Shown: positions 1 to 11,504, counted from the stretch's first letter. The stretch is 64,000 nt of DNA from Aristolochia californica (GCA_029961685.1 JARWKL010000011.1:6946501-7010500), one strand, 5' to 3'. The notes: generated by a model not told the origin, from the letters alone. Made by a program: numbers and translations.

Positions 1-3000
1 TGTGGACAAGGTCACATTGGCCGCCTACCACCTGCTTGATGAAGCGCTCATGTGCTTCCATCACTACCGAAATGTCCATTCGACTTGGGATTGGCTACAT
101 TTTAAACATGCTTTCCAGATGAGGTTTGGACCTCCAGCTAGTAGCAACCCAGTGGGGGAATTGATCAACTATAAATAGACTGGAACCTTAGAATTGTACC
201 AAAAAATATTTCAGAAAAGGTTGGCCCGAGCAAGTGAATTTTTTCCTCCTCACCTGCATGTTCAGATCTTTAATGCGGGCTTGACCGAGTCGGTTCGATT
301 GGAAGTGGAATTACTCGGCCCTACAGACTTGGACTCAGCCATGAATTATTCCAGGGCTGTGGAATAGAAACAAAGAGTTATGAGAGACTCATTAGGCCGA
401 AAACCCTTTTGGACCAACAGACTACCGGGTACTGCACCTGGTCCACGTTTTGGCTCTTCTGCCCCTAACCGTGCAGAACAGTCTACAAGGGTGCCCCCCC
501 CCCCCCCCCCCCTTCCCCACGATCTTCCATGTAAATTCTTGACTAAACAGGAAATGGAGACAAGAAAGGCCAAGTGCCTCTGTTTTAATTGTGATGAAAA
601 ATTTCTTCCAGGACATACCTGCAAAAGATTACTCAGGATTGAACTTTGGGAAGAGGGTCCAGAAGTGCTTCCTGAAGTTGATATTGTTGAAGAGGAACAG
701 CAAGACCTAGAGCTCTCCCCCCATGCCATGCATGGCCTGCGTAGTTCTAAGACCATGACGGTAAAGGCCAAGTTACACCATCTCCTGTTACTTGTTTTAG
801 TTGATTCTGGCAGCACACCACACATAATTTTATCAGTGAGCCCACAATGAAACAATTGGGATTAGAAATCCAACAGCAAAAGGGTCTCTAGATTTCAGTG
901 GCCAATGGGGCTAAAATTGCCAGTGTTGGGTTATGTGTAGACACCCCTTTTACTATTGAGGGACATTCATTTAAGGCAGACTTACCGGTCATTCCTTTGG
1001 CAGGATTTGATTTGGTTCTCAGGGTAAAATGGCTTCAGCTATTAGGCCCTATATTGTGGGATTTTTAGGCTCAGACTATGATATTTACAGCACAACAGGG
1101 CTAGATTACATTGCAGGGTATTAAGGCACAGGTACCTAGCACACTTCACACTTTACAGATTTAGAGCACTGGTGATTGTAAGTTATCTCCATTACTTACA
1201 GTATTTGCGGATTTATTTAATGACCCTACTGGTCTACCACCAGTGCGTCACTGTGATCACCGCATTCGTTAGAAGTTGGGAACCGATCCAGTGGTGGTGT
1301 GTCTTTATCGTTACCCACATATACAGAAAGATTAAATCGAAAGACAATGCCTGAATATGCTCGCTCAGGGAGTTATCCAGCCCAGTAGGTATCCCTTCTC
1401 ATCCCCTGTTTTACTAGTCCGCAAAAAGGATAAATGATGGAGGTTTTGTGTCGACTACAGGCAACTCAATATTCAAACAATTAAAGACAAGTTCCCCATC
1501 CATGTGGTGGACTAGTTGCTGGATGAGTTACATGGTGCTACAATTTTTACCAAGTTAGATTTGAAATCGGGCTATCATCAAATTAGAGTTCACCCTGCAG
1601 ATGTGGAGAAGATTGCGTTCCACACGCACCACGGTCATTTTGAGTTCCTCGTCATGCCCTTCGGTCTCTCCAATGCATCCTCCACCTTCCAGGCCCTCAT
1701 GAATGAGATATTTTCCTCACTTCTGCGGAACTATGTGTTAGTATTTTTTTATGACATCTTGGTCTAGAGCAAAAATAGGGACAACACCAGCACAAGTTAA
1801 CCGCATATGAGAGGGAATTGATTGGGTTAGCCAAGGCCGTCCAACATTGGTGGCCTTATCGTTGGAGACGAAAATTTCTAATTCGTACAAATCATTGCAA
1901 CCTCAAGTATCTTCTTGAACAACGCCTCACCACATCACCGCAATAGCATTGGTTGACTAAACTCATGGGCTTCGATTTTACAGTTCAATATAAGCCAGGC
2001 AGCTTGAATTTGGGGGCTGATGCTTTGTCTCATCAGGACATTCTAGAACCACACGTTTATGCTATCAACAACCCACGATCACTTTTGTTGGATTCTATTC
2101 GAGAGGAGACACATCAATATCCAGAACTTATTTCATTATATCAGGATATTCAGCAAGGAACAGCAGCTAGTCATTGGATGATTCAGAATCGTCTTATCTT
2201 ATACAAAAACAAGATTTTTATGCATCACACGTCCCCACTTCTTCATACCATTCTGTCTTCTATCCATGATAGCACACATGAGGGTTGACAGAAAACATAT
2301 TTCCGAATTAGTCAGTAATTTTATTGGAGGGGTATGAAGAGCATGATTGCTGATTATGTAGCTGCTTGTCAGATTTGTCAAGGAAACAAGGCCGAATTTT
2401 TAAGTCCTGCCGGCCTACTACAACCTCTGTAGCTACCGTCTCAAATTTGGTCCAATATTTCAATGGACTTCATTGATGGCCTTCCAACTTCATCAGGTAA
2501 ATCCGTGATCTTAGTTGTGGTTGACCGTTTTTCAAAATATGGTCACTTCATTTCTTTGGCACATCCATATACTGCTACTCATGTAGCTCAGTTATTTATG
2601 GGCCACATTATCCGATTACACGGGATTCTAGCATCCATTATAAGTGACAGGGATGCCATTTTTACCAATACCTTTTGGAAAGAATTATTCAAATTACATG
2701 GCACCCAATTGGCATTCTCTTCTGCATATCATCCACAGACTGATGGACAAACCTAGGTCATCAATCGCACAATTGAAATGTATCTTCGCTGTTTTGTGGG
2801 GGACTCACTTGGGTAGAATTTTGCTATAACACTTCTTACCACAGCGCACTGGGAACTACTCCTTTTAGGGTAGTTTATGGCAAAGATCCACCTCATTTTT
2901 TATCCTATGAACTGGGGGCATCCAAAGTCGTCACTTTGGACCAAGTGTTATCTGAAAGAGACGCTATGCTCACTGAGGTGCGTACTCATCTCCAAGAGGC

Positions 3001-3485
3001 CCAGCACTCTATGAAGTTCTATTATGATAAGAAGCACCGAGAGGTATACTATTCCCTAGGAGATTATGTGTAGTTAAAGCTCCAACACTACCGCCAGCTG
3101 TCACTGACTGCCTCCAAGCGCCACAAGTGTTCTCAGAAATATTATGGTCCATTTCAGGTGTTGGACCGCATTGGCCCCGTGGCCTACGCTTGCAGCTACC
3201 ACCTGAGGCAAAGATACATAATGTATTTCACGTATCCCAACTGAAGCTATTTCAGGGCGAATCGCCCTTGCTGCACACCCCTCTGCCACCACTCCATGAA
3301 GGTCGTGTCCTTTCTACTCCAGCTCAGGTATTCCAGGCACGCCACATTCAAGGCGATTGGGAAATTCTCGTGCAGTGGACAGATGCAGACCCCAATGACA
3401 CTACATGGGAGCCTTTATCAGCATTTTGGCTTCTCTACCCTTCCTTCGAGCTTGAGGACAAGCTCTTTCTTCAGGAGGGGGGGTG
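1..3485 (+). pseudogene. Gypsy 1 gag-pol polyprotein remnant
   Basis: Remnant of a single gag-pol reading frame. Visible motifs are the zinc knuckle CFNCDEKFLPGHTC, the RT segment with [17 protein letters not shown] and the [10 protein letters not shown] motif, FYDIL at the RT catalytic site (about 1750), and integrase motifs MDFIDGLP, SDRDA and PQTDGQT. Directly after YDIL the sequence jumps to RNase H (near 1790), so roughly 400-450 bp of the RT-RNase H linker is missing compared with the copy at 13464-16196. The third acidic residue of the integrase DDE triad is lost: a TAG stop lies where GAG is expected after PQTDGQT (about 2754). The C-terminus keeps a chromodomain-like tail ending in ELEDKLF, shared with the copy at 16150. 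Non-functional. Confidence 0.88.
494..512. repeat. Poly-C run (19 C)
   Basis: An uninterrupted run of 19 cytosines inside the gag remnant, between a proline-rich spacer and the zinc knuckle. It reads as polyproline in the plus frame and is probably a slippage expansion after the element died. It is one of three long C or G homopolymers in this window. Confidence 0.95.
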
Positions 3486-3486
3486 A

Positions 3487-4013
3487 TGTTATGGACTCTA
3501 TAGCATCACGAGTTACCAGTAGGCGTAGGAATTAATTAATGTAGTTTTCAATTTTCATGTAATTGATTTTGGTTTGGTTTAGTTTAGAATTTATTTGGCT
3601 TGAACCAGTGACCCAAGGGTCTGAATTGTATTTGGCGTCCTCAATCCTATTTAAGGGGACGGCAAGGTTAATGAAGGTAGCGATTGAATTATAAAATTAG
3701 CCTAGAGTAAATCAGAGTAACAGGTTGAGAGCTCCTTCAAGCTCTCCCCCCTTTTCCCAAATCCCCCTTTCCGAATTTCTCTTACATCACTCCATCAATC
3801 TATCCCTATGTCAAACAAAACAATGGAAGGAAGAGAAGAGAGGAGGGTGACAAGATCCATGGCTCGTGAGGATCCTAACAGAGTTCTCCTCAACGAGCTC
3901 AGGGGTGTGCGTTGTCCTTAATGAACCTAGGGTTTTCAAGCATCCCTTTGGCTTGATTTTTATCTCTCTTCTTCCTTCCTATGAATCCATGTGTCAGATC
4001 CGGGATCATAACA
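3487..4013 (+). repeat. 3' LTR of Gypsy 1
   Basis: A 527-bp LTR. It starts TGTTATGGACTC and ends GGATCATAACA, so it has the perfect terminal inverted repeat TGTTAT/ATAACA. The same ends occur in the LTRs at 12026 and 16199. It directly follows the polypurine tract. The TATA-like CTATTTAAGG near 3648 is the likely LTR promoter. The 5' LTR lies outside the window, so age and target-site duplication cannot be judged. Confidence 0.85.
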
Positions 4014-5700
4014 TTCTCTTACCTTCATCGTTCTCATCGGCACAAACGACAACCACCGTTATCAAAAGAAAAATGAGAACAGAGAGTCGTGGAAGGTGAA
4101 GAGGAAAAGCCATTTCTACTTTCTATCCCTCCCGGTCTCCACTACAGCTTGAAACTTCTGCTTTCCCATTTGCATTTTATAGACATCCAACATCTGCACA
4201 GCAAACACAAATCCCACATGGCTCTCGGTTACCTGGGAAAGACTAGTGTCGTCAGCCACTCGTAGAAAAAATGCATGTTGTTAACGTTGGTCCACAGTAC
4301 ATCATACTAGTGTCGAATATAAAGTGTGCCTTCACCCACCATTAATGTAAAACAAAAAAAATCTTGAAACCTCAAAAAACAAATCTCACATTAAACAACT
4401 ATGATGTGGTAACCTGAGGACCCAAATATTATTGTTTTTAGAATAAAAATATATAAATAAAATTTTAATTATAAATAAATAAATATTTGTGGGCTTGATC
4501 TAATATGAATGCTCATATTGTGCGAAAAATATGAAATCTAAATGCTGACTGTTCGATCAGTGCTTTTGCTTGATCGATGGTCACCTTTAATTTCTTTTAC
4601 TTTGAGTCTTTCTTCATACCCGATTGAAAGCAACCTTGGTGACCTCTCTCCTCTGTGAGCCAGAAATCCCCCTTCATCGTCTCCATTTTACGACCTCTCT
4701 ATTCTGTGAGCAAGAAATCCTCATTCAACATCACCGTTGTCGTCACCGTGTACTACTCCATCTTCTCAGTCTCTCTCTTATGTGAGCTAGAAATCCCAAT
4801 TCATAGTCGTCGTTGTCTTTAATGTGCCCTACTCCACCTCTACCAGGCATCCCATCCATCTTTAATTCATCAGTAACTTATTTTTAGAAGAAGAAGAAGG
4901 TAGAAGATGTAGGAAGGAAGATGAGAAGGTGAAGAGAAGGGTGTTGTGGCAATAGCACATGTTGGAGAAGAGAGAATTAGGGTTTACAAGATAGCTCGAA
5001 TAAGCCTCCTCCCCCTCTCTACGTTATTTATATATGTTGGGCTTGAATTCCCTAGTCCATAAAGAAAACAAAAAAATCTCTCAAGTTTCTAATTAATTAC
5101 ATCTTATACTATCCACTCTCTTAATTACATGATATACCACTTGAATTTTTTCAACAAATTCATATGAAACCCATGTAGTGATTAAGATGGACATGGATTT
5201 CAAAATATAACTTGAGTATGTCCATGTTAACATGAGTCAATCACTTGAGCCAATAGCACTTAATTCAAGAAGATGTATAGATCATGATTAATCACAATAC
5301 CACTAACATACATAACCTTACTTAAAAACAACCAGTGTTATTTCTAATATGTGTCAACTAAATTCTGATTGTGTTGGAAGCTAACATAATCTTTCCTTGA
5401 CATGTCATTGACTAATGATAATCTAATGTTCTTTAAGCCAATGGTTAATAATGTGCTAGCTTATATAGGATTTTGATTTTCCTAAAAATTCCAAGTCTAC
5501 ATAAATTAGTCAAGGATTGGTATATGTTGTTAAACGATGAAACTATTTATGAATCAATCCTTAAAACAGAGACTAATATAAAAAAATCTTTGAAATGACA
5601 TGAACATCAAATTTAGAGTTTGATTTGCACAATTCAAGTCACACAAGTAATTAAGATGATTTTCATTTAGTATATAGTTTGGCTCAAAGAATATAATCCT
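4014..5700. other. Non-coding stretch between two retroelements
   Basis: No convincing gene. 4014-4430 is a mixed sequence without domain similarity that I recognise. 4440-4500 is AT-rich. At 4547-4590 there are TCGATCAG and TGATCGATGG motifs like those in the S-family LTRs. An imperfect triplicate lies at 4641-4820 (separate entry). 5040-5700 is AT-rich with stops in all frames. Confidence 0.5.
4641..4820. repeat. Imperfect three-fold tandem repeat
   Basis: Three related copies starting near 4641, 4692 and 4769, each with the core CTCT(C/A)T..TGTGAGC.AGAAATCC followed by TTCA and a CGTC or CGTT-rich tail. Spacing is 51 and 77 bp, so the copies have indels. Origin unknown. Confidence 0.6.
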
Positions 5701-5710
5701 TGCTAAAAGA

Positions 5711-6440
5711 TCAAGTGACCTTGGGTACCCAAATTTGTTTGGGTCCGGCTATCTCAACTTTTGAAGAAAAATTTAGGCTTCCCTTGAGAATATGAATTTG
5801 TTTCACATCAGTCAGCTTTGGTCTTGTAGCTGAGGACTCAAATGTGTAATGGCCTATGGTTCCACATTTATAACATGAATCATTATGCATAGGTGTTTTT
5901 GGGACCTTTGTCATATTTGTCTTATGAGAACTACTACATTTTCTTTATATTCTAGTCTCATGGTCCTTACCTCTAACTTCTACTTTTATCACTTTAGGAA
6001 TATGATATTCTGATTTATCATGAGTGACTTTTTCTAAAGTTAATTTCTCTAAAGTGTAGGATAAGTCAAGAGCTTTTATCTCAGCTACACAATTGTAGGA
6101 TTTTAAAAAATTGTTTTCTTCTTGAAGTTCTAAAATCCTTGAACAAAAAATCATCATTTTCATTTCTTAATTCATGAATATTTGAAGAATGGAGTTCAAG
6201 TTTCTCAAATTCTAAGATGGGCCTCTTAGTTTCTTTTCTAAGTCCTACCTTCGAGGAGCAATCAACTTTCAAGGGTTCAATTTTCTTTTCTAATTTTAAA
6301 ACTTTCCTCCTTAAATTTTTTGTTCATTAAATTTTTTGTTTTCCTTTTTTATTCTTCTAAGTGAGGACATTGATTCATCTAGTTGTCTCATGTGTTCTTC
6401 CTTGTGTGATTCCTCACAACTATCTGTTAAGTTGTGGAGC
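5711..6440 (-). pseudogene. S-family gag remnant, C-terminal half
   Basis: Minus-strand pieces of a retroviral-type gag in at least three frames. The segment at 6272-5945 is rich in E, K, L and N and looks like a coiled coil; one at 5914-5711 contains CYKCGTIGHYTFES, a CCHC zinc knuckle in which the last Cys has become Ser, followed by a KQIWVPK motif typical of the spacer before the protease. The order matches SIRE-like gag. No intact frame longer than 90 codons. Confidence 0.65.
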
Positions 6441-6661
6441 TTAATCAATTGCCTTTCGCTGAGTCGGTACGTGGATCAACCTTCGCAGTAAGGTCGTCGT
6501 GGAAGGGGGACGGGCAACCCCAAAAGGTCTACAATATATTGATTGTTGTTTCATTAAAGGAAGTTTGGGGATTTCACTCTTGTATTGTGGTTTCCCTAGT
6601 TTTCTCTTTATAATTGAGGGGGAGAGGGGGCGGGGAGCTACTAGACTTTTATCATTATTGT

Positions 6662-7303
6662 GGAGAATCATTTGTTGCGGCCCGAGAGAGGATAGCAAAA
6701 AATACATGTAAGTGTGTGTGGTTTCTTTTATAAGCTATTCAATCTTCATAGTAGATTACTACAACGGCGGAACAACAGACGTAGTCTCACCTTGAGGAGA
6801 ACCTGTATAAATCTTGTTCTATTTTTGTTCTTGCTTTTTTCTTCCTCTGCGATTATTATTATTTTTCTCGTCATTTTGGAATTAGGGCTTCTAATTCCTA
6901 ACACTATCACTCTCTGAACTTTCATCTCAATTAGAAATGATGTTTCCTGCTAAGCATGAACAAATGCAATCTTCAGTGTTGCGGAGAATCATTTGTTGCG
7001 GCCCGAGAGAGGTTAGCAAAAAATACATGTAAGTGTGTGTGGTTTCTTTTATAAGCTATTCAATCTTCATAGAAAATTACTGCAATGGCGGAACAACAGA
7101 TGTAGTCTCACCTTGACGCGAACCTGTATAAATCTTGTTCTATTTTTGTGCTTGTTTTTTTCTTCCTCTACGATTATTATTATTATTCTCGTCAGTTTGG
7201 AATTAGGGCATCTAATTCCTAACACTATCGCTCTCTGAACTTTCATCTCAATTAGAAATGATGTTTCCTGCTAAGCATGAACAAATGCAATCTTCAGTGC
7301 CTA
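6662..7303. repeat. Two tandem copies of a 321-bp unit
   Basis: Unit 1 at 6662-6982 and unit 2 at 6983-7303, more than 90% identical by eye, both beginning GGAGAATCATTTGTTGCGG. Much of the unit looks like the 3' part of a plant LTR (a GACGTAGTCTCACCTTGA-type stretch, then CTGTATAAATC and a T-rich tail). The last 70 bp or so read on the minus strand as acidic gag-like residues, suggesting that an insertion plus a piece of flanking gag was duplicated together. It splits the S-family gag. Confidence 0.8.
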
Positions 7304-7712
7304 TAATGTTACTTTGTGTGGTCCACTCAAGAGTGTGAAAGGTCATATTTCGTGCTCCTAGAAAAATCATATTCTAGTTTATCCCATAAATCCTTAGCCA
7401 ATTTAAGAGATGAAAAGGAATCTACCAATTCAGAATCTTCAAAACTAAGAATGAGTTCCATAGTGTTAGCATTGCCTTCAACTTTTGGAATGACCAAGTC
7501 ATCCCAATCACATACTTGTTTTCGAATAAATCTTCCTTATACATTTTGGGATGGGACGAAGGGTTCATTGATGATTGCTTCCCATAATTCAAATCCAATG
7601 GGTTATAAGAAAAATTCCATTCTAATTTTCTACCATTGATATTGTGTACTATCAAGCATATGAGTAAAATAGGGAACCCAATCCTCTTGGAACGTAATGT
7701 CTACTTGAGATG

Positions 7713-7724
7713 GCACTAAAACCA
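7713..7724 (-). other. Degenerate primer binding site of the S element
   Basis: On the minus strand this reads TGGTTTTAGTGC, matching the tRNA-iMet-type site TGGTATCAGAGC at 9 of 12 bases, preceded by AAT as in the intact S-family site at 43254. It lies between the LTR and the gag remnant. Confidence 0.6.
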
Positions 7725-7726
7725 AT

Positions 7727-9319
7727 TAGGATTTTGATTTCATGGTTGGGCCTACTCTAAAACAAATTGTTGGCCATGGTGGCTTTTCAAGAGGAGGGGG
7801 AATCGATACATTAAAAAAAATGGCTCAGAGTGAACATTAAGATCGTTAAGAAATTAAATAAGTAAACACCATAAAAGAACACATAATTTTTTCTCGATAT
7901 TTCCCTATTAGTAATCACATCCCAAGAAACCTTCTCGGAAAAATTCCACTAGTTGCTCTACAACTTGGAAAATTACAAGATTAAAGAGATTTTAACCTTC
8001 TTTAAGCCAAGTGTAATACCCTACACACTCTTACAGTCTCTCCCAAAGACATTACAACTAGATTCTAGCTCTAGTGGGACTTCTCTTTCTAGAATTGAGG
8101 TTTTAGACAACCACTTATAAAATTATAGAGTAGAAAGAAAGAAAAATAGAATGCATACACTTTTGGGTGGGAGAAACAGCCTTCTCCTAGTAAGATCTAA
8201 GTCTCCAATGCCCTTAAGCATTTGAGTAAATTTCCTAGAGCTTAATTTTACTAGGATGCATGAGAAATCATTGAGAGAATTGACAAAAATTGCAAAATCT
8301 GGCTTTTTTTTCTCGAATGAGGGTTTGAATGAAATTTTCAAGTGAAGTGAGTATTGAAAGCACTTGATTTTCAAATAATGGTCTATAATTCTTTTAATAG
8401 ATATTTGGTGGGATATTTATAAGATTCCATGCCAAAATAGCCTCTATTTGGTTGTTTACAAAAACCCGATAGACACATTGATCAATCAATTGTATGTAAC
8501 AACTATATTTCTATGAATCTTAAGGCTTATTGATCGACTACATCATCGATGAATGCATTTTCAAGCTCTCAGAATATTAAGTTGAGCTATCAATGTTGCT
8601 TGATTGATCAATCATGCATGGAAGCTCTTGCTAGAAAAATTAGTATAATGAATTAATACAGTGGGTATGAATGGTCATGCTTTACTTTATGTCCCTTATA
8701 GCCATGGTTTTGTTTTATCGAACAATATTGTAAGTATGATCAATCATGCCTTATATTTTTCAATGTCTTGAATAGGTATGATCGATCAATCATATGAATG
8801 ATCAATCATGCTATATAGCTCATTCTGACATAGTTCTATCTAATTAATCAATGTTATAGGTATGATCGATCATGCTTCATATTTTTGCCAAACTGCATAA
8901 GGAATGATCGATATTATCACATAATGATTGATCATGCCAATTGCCAATTTTTTGTAAAAGACTTCTAAGCATAATAAAATTTATCCTAAGATTTGCTAGC
9001 ATGTTGTAAACTCGGATATGAATCAGTTAAACATGATTTTCAAATCAATGTACCTTAAAGATAAGAAATTCTACCCTTCTCTTGCATTGCTAGAGTTCTT
9101 GAGATATTTCTTCTAAACTTGACTCTTGTCGACAAATGTTCATTTTCTTCTTTGTGTAAGTTCTTCTTCAAAGTAATAATCTTGAATGTATTTTTACTTC
9201 AAGTCTTGACTTGACAACTTAATTGATCGTTCATTTATCTTGAACTTTTGTCAAAGACCTCATAATATTTGTACTACAAGGCATATGTCTAAAATCCACT
9301 GATACTATCGTTAGTAACA
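7727..9319 (-). repeat. S-family LTR, minus strand
   Basis: About 1.6 kb, starting TGTTACTAACG at 9319 (minus strand). It shares AATATCTCAAGAACTCTAGC exactly with the plus-strand S LTR near 41870. Between 8478 and 8940 it contains at least eight copies of a short dyad motif of the type TGATCGATCA or TGATCAATCA, often followed by TGC. Long LTRs of this size are usual for SIRE-like elements. No coding capacity; open frames here are chance. Confidence 0.7.
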
Positions 9320-9323
9320 CACT
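9319..9323. repeat. Left target-site duplication of N1-minus (ACACT)
   Basis: ACACT immediately precedes the LTR edge TGTTG at 9324. The same five bases follow the other edge of the element at 16831-16835. A 5-bp duplication is the usual signature of LTR-element integration. Confidence 0.6.
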
Positions 9324-9753
9324 TGTTGATTTTCATGATTCCATGAATTTAGCTCATGGAGAAAAAGGGAGAGAGACCCATTGGGAGAAAACTGGAGGAA
9401 GAAGAGGTTATGGACTTGATGTCCTAACCCTCCCCCTGAAGCTCTATTTATAGATTAATGAAACTACTGTATTACAATAATACCCCTAAACTTAGGGTTT
9501 AGGGTTTTAACCCTGGAACTTTAATCTAATTACATCAATGCCATCTCTATAAGATGACCCTTTATTTAACATTCTACCATCATTGTATGTAGGCCTATGA
9601 GTCTTCTCCTTGATCTGTGGGCCTTGAGCCCATCTTCCATATCTCTTGGATGTATAGGCCTTCCTTGGTCTTATGGGATTGGGCTCATCTTCTAACATGC
9701 TTGGATATGTGGGCCTTCCTTGGTTGTGTGGGTTTGGGGCCTATCTTCCAATA
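9324..9753 (-). repeat. 3' LTR of N1-minus
   Basis: About 430 bp. Its inner 110 bp (plus strand TGTTGATTTTCATG..., with GAGGTTATGGACTTGAT and a CTATTTATAG promoter-like box) match the end of both N1-plus LTRs. The other end contains GGGCCTTGAGCCC-type repeats that also occur at 16674-16830 and 28770-28885. A purine tract (minus strand CAACTTGAGGGGG) abuts it at 9756-9767, as expected for a 3' LTR. Confidence 0.75.
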
Positions 9754-9755
9754 TT

Positions 9756-9880
9756 CCCCCTCAAGTTGGGGGTGAGAGAATAGCATGAACTTTCAGCTTG
9801 CTGCAAATGATGTATAAAATTTTTTTTGTATAAAATGGTAGTCCTCCCATCTTCCAACACTCCCCCTCATGCTGGTGCTC
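9756..9880 (-). repeat. Duplicated polypurine tract and LTR start
   Basis: Two purine tracts of the form TTGAGGGGG or ATGAGGGGG, each followed by (T/A)(G/A)TTGGAAGAT(A/G)GG, lie about 105 bp apart (LTR-start positions 9753 and 9858 on the minus strand). The second may be a remnant of an earlier or tandemly duplicated LTR start. Confidence 0.55.
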
Positions 9881-9932
9881 TCTTCCATGAGGCCCAGCTG
9901 GTCAATTTAGGGGGGTATAACATATATGTAAT

Positions 9933-10391
9933 GATAAGTTCCTCCGTCATGGTGTCCCAACCGTTGACATTTGATATTTTTTATGAGGTATTAAGTTCCT
10001 CCGTCATGGAATCCCAACCATTGACATTTGATATTTTTTATGGGGGTATTAAGTTCCTCCGTCATAGAATCCCAACCATTGACATTTGATATTTTTTACA
10101 GGGGTATTAAGTTCTTCCCTTATGGAATCCCAACCATTGACATTTGATATTTTTGACAGGGGTATTAAGTTCATCTGTCACGGAATCCCAACCATTGACA
10201 TTTGATATTTTTGACAGGGGTATTAAGTTCCTTCGTCATGGAATCCCAACCATTGACCTTTGATATTTTTGACAAGGTATTAATTTCCTCCGTCACGGAA
10301 TCCCATCCGTTGACATTTGATATTTTTGACGGGGTATTAAATTCCTCCGTCATGGAATCCCAACCGTTGACATTTTGATATTTTTTACGAG
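9933..10391. repeat. Minisatellite, eight copies of a 57-58 bp unit
   Basis: Eight head-to-tail units, beginning near 9935, 9992, 10050, 10108, 10166, 10224, 10281 and 10338. Each has the form AAGTTCCTCCGTCATGG, AATCCCAACC(A/G)TTGACAT, TTGATATTTTT. It sits inside N1-minus, just upstream of the polypurine tract in element sense. A related sequence is present as two 83-bp units at the same place in N1-plus. Confidence 0.95.
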
Positions 10392-10879
10392 GACAAATAA
10401 ATGATGGTATGAGGCCATCTCTTCTTCAACAATAATGTCTCATCCAAAGAGACACAATAGCAGCAGCTGAAATGGGCTTGGGCCTATATAACACAAACCA
10501 AAAATTCTTGTAAAATTAACACATGAAATAATCTAATGCAAATATCTATTCCAAACAATATATGAACAAGGAATTATCTGTCAATTCTTCAAAATAATAA
10601 TCCAGCCAAAGAAAAATTTACTGAGTCACGCCGAGTCAATAATTTGAGTCATTACAGAAATATGTATAAGCTTTGGTCTAGACACGTATATCGAGGCAAA
10701 AAATAAGTGGCCCGTGATAGGTTGACCCGACCAAGTTGACTCGGTCTGAGTAGGTCTGGGTTAACTGAGTAGACTGGTGTTGCTCAACAGCAGCTAGTAG
10801 GACAGCTCGGTTCACTGGGTTGACTCGGGCGGGTCTGGTCTGAGTCTTGCCAAGCACGGGCTGGTGCTCATTAATTGAG

Positions 10880-10898
10880 GTTTCCTAACATAGGAAAC
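10880..10898. repeat. Palindrome in N1-minus
   Basis: Perfect inverted repeat GTTTCCTA / TAGGAAAC with a 3-base loop. Related palindromes occur at the matching place in N1-plus (25951-25967) and at 27844-27864. Confidence 0.75.
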
Positions 10899-11504
10899 AT
10901 GAAATTTTTCTACAATGTTTTCTTCCTCGACCTAACAGAGCGGAAAAGCCTTCTTCGTCCAGAAACGGCAACCATGTGCTGGCACTCGGGAAGTTCAGCA
11001 GTCATAATTCCAAAGCAAACTTTTCGAATAAAAATCAATCCAACAGATTAATCGGCAAAAACAAAGAAATGCAGAAACACAACAGAGAAAATTATCTCAC
11101 GGCACTGGAAATACGGTTCGGCTGGAATTGGCAACACAGCAGAGTCGTCGTTCTTTGAAGCTGGCAATGAACTCATTATGGAAAGGCCAGTGAAGAATAA
11201 GATCAATTTACAATCTTCACCAACCTAGGATGGACAATAGCAATGGGATTTTCTCAGAGTCTCGGGAGCAAAGTTGTCTCCTCCGGCGATGTTGGCTTCT
11301 GAGCAGTTATTCTCTTTGAAAAAACATCAACTCTCTGTTAGTTTTAATGGAGCTCCTATTTCGGTAGAAATTAACACTGTTATCAATCAGTAACTTCCGA
11401 AGGAAAGACAACAATGTGGCCTGCTTAGATAATTCACCAGCTGGATAAAACAATAAAGAATAGCAAGAACACCTCATGTTGGAATTAAAAGATGAGGTCA
11501 CAAC

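Larger units (their letters stand above)
1..4013 (+). mobile_element. Gypsy element 1 (chromodomain type), 3' part, decayed
   Basis: The 3' part of a Ty3/Gypsy LTR retrotransposon that begins before the window. In order on the plus strand are a gag remnant (about 1-370), a CCHC zinc knuckle (about 577-640), a protease remnant around an LVDSGST motif (about 795-850), reverse transcriptase (about 1210-1767), RNase H remnant (about 1800-2030), integrase (about 2290-2900), a C-terminal chromodomain-like stretch (about 3290-3470), a G-rich polypurine tract (3472-3483) and a 3' LTR (3487-4013). The order RT-RNase H-integrase is diagnostic of Gypsy rather than Copia. The copy is riddled with stops and deletions and cannot be active. 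Confidence 0.9.
5711..9319 (-). mobile_element. S-family (SIRE/Maximus-like) Copia remnant, minus strand
   Basis: Read on the minus strand from 9319 downwards: an LTR of about 1.6 kb starting TGTTACTAACG (9319 to about 7727), a degenerate tRNA-Met primer binding site (7724-7713, differing from TGGTATCAGAGC at three bases), and gag (about 7700-7310) with W..RMEFFL and ELWEAIINEP-type residues spread over frames by stops and shifts. After an interruption at about 6450-7300 gag continues with a charged coiled-coil region (about 6272-5945) and a zinc knuckle remnant with CYKCGTIGHYTFE (about 5870). Protease, integrase and RT are absent. The gag style and long LTR suggest the SIRE/Maximus lineage. 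Dead. Confidence 0.72.

Noticed and set aside
346..855. 169-codon minus-strand frame in Gypsy 1
   Set aside because: It is the complement of the gag-protease remnant and crosses the poly-C run as polyglycine. No domain of its own.
6714..7238. Two similar 67-codon frames
   Set aside because: They exist only because the 321-bp unit is duplicated; the translation is hydrophobic from a T-rich LTR-like tail.
9507..9698. Minus-strand frame MLEDEPNPIRPRK...
   Set aside because: Lies entirely in the N1 LTR, in its GGGCC-rich repeats; the same frame is broken in the other LTR copy.
9826..10353. Repetitive frames on both strands
   Set aside because: They only translate the 58-bp minisatellite; 57-58 bp periodicity keeps frames open by chance for a few units.
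9933..10391. CRISPR-like array
   Set aside because: Units are contiguous and all alike; there are no unique spacers, and this is plant nuclear DNA.
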